This document shows positions 57,122-64,000 of a stretch of 64,000 nt of DNA, piece by piece. The position numbers and the translations under genes were made by a program. This DNA is from Melioribacteraceae bacterium (GTDB lineage Bacteria; Bacteroidota; Ignavibacteria; Ignavibacteriales; Melioribacteraceae), in contig JALSTB010000012.1 of assembly GCA_026983955.1 (NCBI GenBank), positions 1 to 64,000 of the forward strand, read 5' to 3'. Every line of letters starts with the position of its first letter. The first letter of the stretch is position 1. Under the pieces are notes generated by a model. It worked only from the letters and a program-made list of their open reading frames with translations, had not been told where the DNA came from and did not search any database.

Positions 57122-57973
57122 ATGAAAACCGGAAAAAGAATAATAAAAATTACAACAGTTTTAATTTTACTTGCGGTGGTTTTTTCCGGATGTCAGGAAT
57201 TCAAAACATATTATGACAATTCCCCGCCGTCGCCTCCGGAAAACGTAAGAACTTTTGCCGGTGATAATTTGGTGGAGATTACATGGGATTACAACAGTGA
57301 AAGTGACGTTGCCGGCTACAATGTTTATTATTCCGACAGTTACTGGGGTGAATATACTTTAATCGGTAGTACGGAGATAAACTCTTATGTGGACTACGAT
57401 GCCGAAAACGGCAGCCGTTATTATTACGCCGTGGCAGCATACGATTTCAACGGAAATGAAAGTGAGCTTAGTTACGACGAAGTTTACGGTGTTGCAAGAC
57501 CTGAAGGAATGAACCAAAAAATTTACGACTATAACGCTTTCCCCGATATTGCGGGTTACGATTTCAGCGAATACTCCGTTGTTCCTTTCGATGCCAATTC
57601 CAACGACCTTTCGGCAGATATGTTTTTCGAAAATTATGACGGGGTTTTATACATTAACGTTTGGGAAGATACCGATATTCAAGATATGGGTCCAACAACC
57701 GACTTGTATGAAATTACCGAAGCGCCGATTTCCGGTTGGGTTCCGCTAAACGACGGCGAAAACGTTAAATATGTTGAAGCTGTTGCCGGACACACTTACG
57801 TAATTTGGACTTGGGATAATCATTTTGCTAAAATCAGAATTAAAGATTTAAATGAGCAGAGAATGGTGTTCGATTGGGCGTATCAATTGTTGGAAGGAGA
57901 ACCGCAGCTGAAACTTAAAGCGGTTCCGGCACATAGGAATATTTCCCGGCAAATTATCAGAAAAAGCAAATAA
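57122..57973 (+). CDS. Lipoprotein with fibronectin type III domain
   Basis: A 283-residue predicted lipoprotein. The signal peptide ends in FSG-Cys24. A fibronectin type III domain spans about 35-125: PPSPPENVRTFAGDNLVEIT, YNVYYSDS, and RYYYAVAAYDFNGNESELS. The remaining 150 residues are rich in Asp, Tyr and Trp, look beta-stranded (GHTYVIWTWDNHFAKIRI), and match nothing I recognise. It is probably on the cell surface or in the periplasm. A GAGGTG ribosome site precedes the ATG, and a strong terminator follows the gene, so it stands alone. Confidence 0.82.
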   Translation: MKTGKRIIKITTVLILLAVVFSGCQEFKTYYDNSPPSPPENVRTFAGDNLVEITWDYNSESDVAGYNVYYSDSYWGEYTLIGSTEINSYVDYDAENGSRYYYAVAAYDFNGNESELSYDEVYGVARPEGMNQKIYDYNAFPDIAGYDFSEYSVVPFDANSNDLSADMFFENYDGVLYINVWEDTDIQDMGPTTDLYEITEAPISGWVPLNDGENVKYVEAVAGHTYVIWTWDNHFAKIRIKDLNEQRMVFDWAYQLLEGEPQLKLKAVPAHRNISRQIIRKSK

Positions 57974-57984
57974 GCGTTTCACAG

Positions 57985-58012
57985 GCATACCGGAAAAACG
58001 GTATGCTTTTTT
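57985..58012 (+). terminator. Rho-independent terminator
   Basis: GCATACCG (57985-57992) pairs perfectly with CGGTATGC (57999-58006) across the loop GAAAAA, followed by six Ts. Confidence 0.88.
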
Positions 58013-58055
58013 CTTATCTTTTGATTATTTTAATCATTAAAAAGTAGAAACAACG

Positions 58056-58490
58056 ATGAAAAATATTATCGTAACGGTGTTGTTTGTTTTGGTGAGCTTA
58101 ACCGGTTTAGCGGAAACCCGGGCAGTACAATCATTGAAATCGCAAAACACCAAACCGGACGAAATTTTCAACGATTTCAGAAACGGTGTGATTAACAATA
58201 ACATCGCTGAATTCACCCGGCATTTCCAAGGTGATGTTTTGATAAAATTAAGAAACGGGGTAGCCGATTATTTTTCGCCCAATCAAGCTTATTTTGTTTT
58301 GAAAGATTTTTTTGATTCTTACCAAGTTATAAGTTTCGGATATAAAAACATATCCGAAGATGGGAATTTCCCAAGCGCTTCGGGTGAGCTGAATTACAAG
58401 CATAACGGAATGAACGGTTCGGCGCTTGCTTTTATTTCTTTGGAGAAAAAAAATAACGAATGGGTAATAGTTCAAATAACCATCAACTAA
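58056..58490 (+). CDS. DUF4783-like exported protein
   Basis: A 144-residue protein with a signal peptide (MKNIIVTVLFVLVSLTGLAE). The rest is an NTF2-like/DUF4783 fold: IFNDFRNGVINNNIAEFTRH, FSPNQAYFVLKDFFDSYQVI, and a last strand NNEWVIVQITIN. DUF4783 proteins are common in Bacteroidota and have no known role. It ends 4 bases before a very large sensor kinase, so a periplasmic link to that kinase is possible. Confidence 0.8.
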   Translation: MKNIIVTVLFVLVSLTGLAETRAVQSLKSQNTKPDEIFNDFRNGVINNNIAEFTRHFQGDVLIKLRNGVADYFSPNQAYFVLKDFFDSYQVISFGYKNISEDGNFPSASGELNYKHNGMNGSALAFISLEKKNNEWVIVQITIN

Positions 58491-58494
58491 TTTA

Positions 58495-61400
58495 ATGTTT
58501 CCTGCCTTAAATAAACGCAATAAATTTTATTTAATTTTTACCGGTTTGCTGTTTTTATCCGTTGCTTTACTTGAATTTTCCAAATCATATTTTATCGAGG
58601 GTAAAAAAAAGAATTGGGCACATGAACTAAACTACCAAATCGAAAAAATCACCCTCGGAAGCCGCGAAATTTTCAATCTGAAACAAGATACCTTGCTGAA
58701 TACTTTTGCGTCAATTAAAAACCGATTGCAAAATCAAAAAGTTTCACAATCCGGATTGTTTACATTTATAAAAGAAAATCTTCCCGCTAAAATCGCAATT
58801 AAAATAACTTCACGTACCGATTCCGATTTTGTTTGGGCAGGTAAATATTTCCCCGGAATATACCGGACCGCCGGTTCAGGCAAAGAGTTGGGGAGTACCG
58901 GATTTGTTACATCCGACTTACTGATTTTGCTTGCCATCTCCGATTCCGTAACCAGCGGGGAAAAAAAATATTTTGTTTCCGTGTATTTGCCGGTTGAAAA
59001 AGAATATGAACTTCAAAACCGTTATTTTGAAAGAATCAATTTTACCGGCGAGTTAAGAACTAAATTCAAGACCGATTTTCATGTAAAATACTCTTCTACG
59101 GCAGACAAAAATAAAGACGGCCGTTATCATTCCTTTGAATTGCTGAATAACAAAGGTGAACCAATCGGAATTGTTTCGTTCAAGAAACCGACATTGGACG
59201 TTTACATTTCATCAATCCGTAAAGATATTGTGCTGATTGAATATTCGCTGCTGATTATTATTTACTTGATTATTGGTATTGTGCTTTGGTTGAACGGATT
59301 TTTAGGAAGAACGGAATTTATTCATTTGGTTATATTTATCATTTATGTTTTAGGTCTGCGGATTTTATTATTTGTTTCCGGTATTTCCGAATTTTTATTT
59401 CCCGCCGATTTTACAAATCCCGCTTACTTCGCTTCGAGGTTTGCATTCAGTATGGTTAGATCGCCGGCGGAACTGTTTATTACATCGCTGTTTATTGCAG
59501 TAATTTTAGTTAGAATTTTCAATTTCATTTTCAAGAACCGGAACGGAATTTTTGAACGCCTGAATGGATTTAATTTGACTTTCAAACTTGCTTTGGCAGT
59601 GCCGTCTTTATTTATCTATTTGCTTATTTACCGCGCGTTCGGCGCAACAATAAAAAGTATAATGTTCGATTCAACAATTATCTATTTTAAAGAATATGTA
59701 ATTATTCCAGAACCCGTGAAGGGATTTATGCTTTGCAACGTGCTGATAATTGCTTTTGTTTTTATTTTATCGAGCGTATTGTTTTTGAGTGTTTTATACC
59801 GTGCTTTCATAAAAAATAACAGAGTACAAATTCTCTACATGGTAATGTTGTTTTTGATTTTGCAAATTTCCGGTTATTTGTTCGATTATTTTCAACGGGA
59901 ACCGCAAGCTACGGACATAATAAGATTTTTATTCATTTCCCTAACATTATTTTTAACCGTTATTGCGGCGGACTTACTTCATAAAAAATTACTGTATTGG
60001 ATTTTTACATTGTTTGCGGGCTCGGTTCTTGCGGTGATAATGATGCTGCATTTTAACACCCAACTTGAAAAAGAATCTATAAAGATTTACGCAACCGAAC
60101 TGATAAAACCTAATGAAAGCTGGCTTAGATTTTTAATCACCGAAACATTATTGAGCGATTTTTCCCGGGAAGAGACTGTGCGCGTGTTAAGAAAAGAAAA
60201 TCCGAATTTCGATGCTTCCGCATTTAAAATTTGGACGAAAAGCCCGCTTCAACGGGAAGCAATTAATTCAAGTATTAACATATTAAATTATAAGAAAGAA
60301 ATCCTCGGCGGGTTCGGCATTGTAACCGATGAAACGGGATTGAATGATTGGCAGGAAAACCCCGAAGGAATCAATGATGTTCAAATTATACGCAAGGAAT
60401 TAAACGATAACGAAGGATTGTTGTTAAAAGGAATTTTTCCGGTAAAAGACAACTATTCCCTGCTCGGTTATTTGGAATGTTCAATATTGTTCGACATTAC
60501 CAATTTTACATTTAATAATTTGCCGGAGTTTTTATCACCTCCGCCGATGAGGCAAAAACTTATTGTTGGATTGAATGATATTAAAATTTTGGAATTTGTA
60601 AACGGCTCGTTAAAAAATGTAATAGGAAATATTAAACTCTCCGATACCGAAGTTAATGCAATAAAATCGGCAGGAATAACAAATAGGAAAGGGGAATGGT
60701 TCGAACTTAAAATTAACGGTACCGCATACCTTTTTTATTCGGTTGGTACAACCCAAAATAACAAAACAAAGTTTCTGGTTTTTGGAACCGGGAAAAAAAA
60801 TCTATCGAAATACCTGTTCGATTTTTTCACGGTAATATTTTTTCATTCTGTTTTAATTTTATTGTTTGCCGGCTTTGTTTTACTATTTGAATTAATCCGG
60901 AAGGAAAATATCGAAATTTCGTTGCGTGCTAAATTACTGATTGCTTTTTTGGTGATCTCAATAATTCCTTTGATTTTATTGGCAATCTATTTCCGCAATC
61001 TTACCGAAGAGAAGAACAGGGATTCGATATTTTACAAACTTGGCAAACGTGCATACAGAATAGAAAGTTATGTAAATTCAAGACCGGCAGATACATATCC
61101 CGATTTGTTCGCTGTTTTCGACCAGGCGGCAAAAGACTTGAACATCAATTTTACCGTGTTCGATCCCAAGTACACTGCTTACAGTACGGAAAGCCTTTTT
61201 TATCAAATAGGGTTAATTCCGCAAATAATTAATCCTGAAGCGTATTTAAGTATTATGAAACACGGTTCGCAAGATTTTATAACGAAAGAGAAGATAGAAA
61301 ATTACGGGCACAATGCATTTTATTATTATGCCGGATTAAGGGGAAAAGATTATATAATAAAAGTGAGTGATGCGTTTAATAAAGTCCTCCTCCCGATGTC

Positions 61401-62313
61401 CGGCAATGAAGTTGATGCCTTTTTGATTGTAAATTATTCGCTCGCCGTTTTACTTGTGTTAATTTTAAGTACATTTCTGGCTAATCAAATTTCCAAACCC
61501 ATCCGGAAATTAACCCGCGCTACAAAAGCGGTTGCAAGCGGCGATTTGAACATTGAACTTGATGAAAATGTAAAGGGTGAAGTAAAAGGTTTAGTGGACG
61601 GATTCAATTACATGGTGAAAGAGCTTAAGAAAAATCAAATTTTGCTTGCCGAAGTTGAACGCGAAGCCGCATGGAAAGAAATGGCCAAACAAGTAGCACA
61701 CGAAATTAAAAACCCGCTGACTCCAATGAAACTCGCTACGCAGCAATTAATTGCAGCGTATAATGATAAATCGGATAAGTTTGACGACATATTTAAAAAA
61801 GTAACAAAAACAATAATTTCCCAAATAGAAACGCTGGGCAATATTGCATCAGAATTTTCGCGGTTTGCCAGAATGCCTGCGGTGAAAGTGGAAGATGTAA
61901 ATCCCGTTGAAATCATCGACGATGTAATAAACTTATTTTCAGATGAAAATGTGGAAATAGAGTTAATTAATAACACCGCTGAAATTTCCGTTCAAGCCGA
62001 TGCCGATCAGTTAAAACGGACGATTATCAACATCATCAGAAATTCAATTCAAGCTCAAGCTACCAAAATTGTTGTTTCCGTATCGGGTTCAAAAGACCGC
62101 TTCGAAATCAGAATATCCGATAACGGTACGGGGATTGACAATTCGGTGGTAGATAAAATTTTCGATATGAATTTCACTACCAAAGAACACGGTACGGGAA
62201 TAGGATTGAGTATGGCGAAAAAATTTCTGGAATCAATTGGCGGTACAATAGAAGTGGAAAAAACGGATTCCGGTGGAACAACAATTTTAATAACATTAAA
62301 ATTTAAAAAATGA
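58495..62313 (+). CDS. Very large multi-helix histidine kinase, NtrY-like
   Basis: A 1272-residue sensor kinase. It has an N-terminal membrane helix (about 10-28), an extracytoplasmic domain (30-240), six or so membrane helices (about 245-520), and a second extracytoplasmic domain (about 525-780). Helices near 780 and 815, a third sensor region (about 840-975) and a last helix (about 980-1000) follow. A HAMP domain comes next (ISKPIRKLTRATKAVASGDL), then HisKA with His1069 in KQVAHEIKNPLTPMKLATQQ. The HATPase domain has NIIRNSIQAQ, ISDNGTGID and GTGIGLSMAK. The HAMP-kinase end is NtrY-like. No response regulator follows. Confidence 0.88.
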   Translation: MFPALNKRNKFYLIFTGLLFLSVALLEFSKSYFIEGKKKNWAHELNYQIEKITLGSREIFNLKQDTLLNTFASIKNRLQNQKVSQSGLFTFIKENLPAKIAIKITSRTDSDFVWAGKYFPGIYRTAGSGKELGSTGFVTSDLLILLAISDSVTSGEKKYFVSVYLPVEKEYELQNRYFERINFTGELRTKFKTDFHVKYSSTADKNKDGRYHSFELLNNKGEPIGIVSFKKPTLDVYISSIRKDIVLIEYSLLIIIYLIIGIVLWLNGFLGRTEFIHLVIFIIYVLGLRILLFVSGISEFLFPADFTNPAYFASRFAFSMVRSPAELFITSLFIAVILVRIFNFIFKNRNGIFERLNGFNLTFKLALAVPSLFIYLLIYRAFGATIKSIMFDSTIIYFKEYVIIPEPVKGFMLCNVLIIAFVFILSSVLFLSVLYRAFIKNNRVQILYMVMLFLILQISGYLFDYFQREPQATDIIRFLFISLTLFLTVIAADLLHKKLLYWIFTLFAGSVLAVIMMLHFNTQLEKESIKIYATELIKPNESWLRFLITETLLSDFSREETVRVLRKENPNFDASAFKIWTKSPLQREAINSSINILNYKKEILGGFGIVTDETGLNDWQENPEGINDVQIIRKELNDNEGLLLKGIFPVKDNYSLLGYLECSILFDITNFTFNNLPEFLSPPPMRQKLIVGLNDIKILEFVNGSLKNVIGNIKLSDTEVNAIKSAGITNRKGEWFELKINGTAYLFYSVGTTQNNKTKFLVFGTGKKNLSKYLFDFFTVIFFHSVLILLFAGFVLLFELIRKENIEISLRAKLLIAFLVISIIPLILLAIYFRNLTEEKNRDSIFYKLGKRAYRIESYVNSRPADTYPDLFAVFDQAAKDLNINFTVFDPKYTAYSTESLFYQIGLIPQIINPEAYLSIMKHGSQDFITKEKIENYGHNAFYYYAGLRGKDYIIKVSDAFNKVLLPMSGNEVDAFLIVNYSLAVLLVLILSTFLANQISKPIRKLTRATKAVASGDLNIELDENVKGEVKGLVDGFNYMVKELKKNQILLAEVEREAAWKEMAKQVAHEIKNPLTPMKLATQQLIAAYNDKSDKFDDIFKKVTKTIISQIETLGNIASEFSRFARMPAVKVEDVNPVEIIDDVINLFSDENVEIELINNTAEISVQADADQLKRTIINIIRNSIQAQATKIVVSVSGSKDRFEIRISDNGTGIDNSVVDKIFDMNFTTKEHGTGIGLSMAKKFLESIGGTIEVEKTDSGGTTILITLKFKK

Positions 62314-64000
62314 GTGTTTTAACCGAAAATCAGAAAAAAGCTTTAACTTACAAAAAGCATATTTCACTTACTGCCAACGCCGGTTCGGGTAAAACTTTCG
62401 TGTTTGCCAAACGCTATGTGGAAATTGCACTGAATCAAAATATTGATTTGGATAAAATTGTTGCAATAACTTTTACCGAAAAAGCGGCGGCTGAGTTGTA
62501 TTCAAGAATCGCTAGAGAGATTGGTGAGAGACTTGAGAAAGAAACAGACACGGATAAAGTTCAACGGCTTGAATCGATAAGACAAAATCTTGTTTCCGCA
62601 AATATTTCAACCATACATTCTTTCTGTATAAACATTCTAAAAGAAAATGCGCCCGATGCCGGTTTGGATGTTAATTTTATTCCGGTGGATGAAAGCGTAT
62701 CCGGTGAATTGATCGAAAAAAGTATAGAAGAATTGTTCAAAGCTTTCGTCCAGGAAAATCGATTGCAAGAAGAAATAAAATATTTAATTAGAATTTTCGG
62801 TTCAAAATTTATTTTGGCGAAAGAATTGACTTCCGCAATAAAAAACCGTAAAAATATTTTTCATGTGAAAGATAATATATACAAGTATCCGCCGGAAAAA
62901 ATTGCAAAAAACTTCGGGAAAATTTTCGAGAAAAATCTCAAAAGATATTTTGCCCGGGAAATAAAAAAAGTTATTGATTATATAAACGAAATTAACAACT
63001 TCGCCTTTTCGACCCAGAACCAAAACGAAATAGTTGACTCGATTAGTCGTGTTATGAATGAGGTGGAAAAAGCGAAAGGAATTATTGATAAAATCAAATT
63101 ATTGCGGAATGCTGGTGAAATATTGCTTACCAAAAGTGGTACGGTAAAGAAGCGCGGCTATCTTACTTCAGCCGGGTATGAGCTTTTGTCCGGACAGATA
63201 AATTACGTTAATGATTTTTACGCTTCTATAAAAAATCTCGAACTGAATGAAGAAAATGAATTGGTTGAGAAAAACCTGGCTGTTTTCGGAGTGAATTTTC
63301 TGAAGGTTTTTGAAGAGGTGTTTAGCATTTATCAAAAGAAAAAATCCGACAATGCATATCTGGATTACGAAGATATGCTTTTATTTACGGAACAATTGAT
63401 TCAAAAGCCGCGCATACAAGAGAAGCTGAGGGAAAAATATGAATTCATTATGATTGACGAATACCAAGACACGAATGAAGTCCAGTATAATATATTTATG
63501 CCAATCCTCGAGTATTTGCGAAAAGGAAATCTGTTTGTGGTTGGTGATGAAAAGCAAAGCATATATATGTTCCGCGGTGCCGAGCTTGAAGTTTTTAACA
63601 AAACCAAAGTTGAAATAAGTCGCGATGGCACTCCGTTGGTACTTCCGCACAGTTTCAGAATGGCACCGAATATTGCCGGTTTTACAAATTATGTATTCGA
63701 ACGGCTTTTCGAGTCACCGAATCCTGATTTCAACGAAGTTGAATATGAAAAAATCGTATGTGCTTATAACAAAGAAGGTGAAGGTGATATCGGGTTTTTA
63801 ATTGCCGATAAAGACGGGGAGGGACAAACCGAAAGTGAATTGGTAACTGCTAAAATCGTTGATTTGGTTAAAAATAAAAATATTAAATTTAGTGATATTG
63901 CAATTCTGTGCAGAAAACGTTCCGCCTTCGATGATTTGGAAAAGGAATTTGTTAAACACGATATTCCTTATGTAATTATCGGGGGAAAAGGATTTTATCA
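62310..64000 (+). CDS. UvrD/AddA-type helicase (5' part, cut by window end)
   Basis: The start of a superfamily 1 helicase; about 563 residues are visible. Walker A is LTANAGSGKTFVFAKRYVEI, motif Ia is VAITFTEKAAAELYSRI, STIHSFCINIL follows, Walker B is FIMIDEYQDTNEVQYNIFMP, then VVGDEKQSIYMFRGAE. These match the AddA/RecB-like branch, where AddA works with AddB in double-strand break repair. It starts at ATG 62310 in an overlapping ATGA with the kinase stop. No addB lies upstream, so the gene may encode AddA or another UvrD-like enzyme; the missing C terminus (a RecB nuclease domain in AddA) would decide. Confidence 0.88.
   Translation, partial: MSVLTENQKKALTYKKHISLTANAGSGKTFVFAKRYVEIALNQNIDLDKIVAITFTEKAAAELYSRIAREIGERLEKETDTDKVQRLESIRQNLVSANISTIHSFCINILKENAPDAGLDVNFIPVDESVSGELIEKSIEELFKAFVQENRLQEEIKYLIRIFGSKFILAKELTSAIKNRKNIFHVKDNIYKYPPEKIAKNFGKIFEKNLKRYFAREIKKVIDYINEINNFAFSTQNQNEIVDSISRVMNEVEKAKGIIDKIKLLRNAGEILLTKSGTVKKRGYLTSAGYELLSGQINYVNDFYASIKNLELNEENELVEKNLAVFGVNFLKVFEEVFSIYQKKKSDNAYLDYEDMLLFTEQLIQKPRIQEKLREKYEFIMIDEYQDTNEVQYNIFMPILEYLRKGNLFVVGDEKQSIYMFRGAELEVFNKTKVEISRDGTPLVLPHSFRMAPNIAGFTNYVFERLFESPNPDFNEVEYEKIVCAYNKEGEGDIGFLIADKDGEGQTESELVTAKIVDLVKNKNIKFSDIAILCRKRSAFDDLEKEFVKHDIPYVIIGGKGFY

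Overview
The window is an ordinary chromosomal segment, low in G+C, from a bacterium of the Bacteroidota/Chlorobiota/Ignavibacteriota group; an Ignavibacteria-like heterotroph is my best guess. This is inferred from gene families (long SecA with a SEC-C tail, Alvin-type ferredoxin, DUF4783 protein, TPR lipoproteins) and from several promoters of the form TTTG-N19-TAnnTTTG, the -33/-7 pattern known from Bacteroidota. No rRNA, tRNA, CRISPR array, insertion sequence or prophage was seen. About 56 protein genes fill the window, often overlapping by a few bases.

Layout. 0-9.2 kb: glnE (reverse, 3' end missing), secA, glnB (PII), a TPR lipoprotein and an AlbA_2-type DNA-binding protein. 9.2-14 kb: an RNA methyltransferase and rlmN (reverse), a small unknown, and a membrane-embedded spermidine-synthase-like protein. 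14-20.5 kb: an acyl-CoA dehydrogenase, then a tight run of an exported YidD-like protein, two related TPR/membrane proteins, an ACT protein with its UPF0210 partner, LemA and a TPM-domain protein. 20.6-30.3 kb: ferredoxin, MBL hydrolase, Rieske protein, queG, trxB, era, an EamA transporter, acyP, ispF, a DedA protein, lnt and ltaE.

30.3-44.4 kb is a fatty-acid beta-oxidation locus. A reverse XRE/IrrE-like regulator faces an acyl-CoA ligase, followed by a hydroxyacyl-CoA dehydrogenase/enoyl-CoA hydratase fusion, thiolase, acyl-CoA dehydrogenase and a 2,4-dienoyl-CoA-reductase-like SDR. etfBA (reverse) would take the electrons. The 78-150 bp between regulator and ligase carries two opposed promoters whose -33 boxes overlap AGCRAA repeats and a perfect 14-bp palindrome, a likely operator.

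44.4-54 kb is a signalling island interrupted by purL and yihY. It holds an M23 peptidase, a PAS histidine kinase, a STAS protein, a single-domain response regulator, small unknowns and four small two-helix membrane proteins that look like one family. Crp/Fnr-like palindromes occur in its intergenic spaces. This is the best candidate here for an undescribed system.

54-64 kb: a pyrRBC operon with a readable PyrR-type attenuator (promoter, hexaloop hairpin, terminator), an FN3 lipoprotein, a DUF4783 protein, a very large NtrY-like kinase, and the start of an AddA/UvrD-like helicase that runs off the window.
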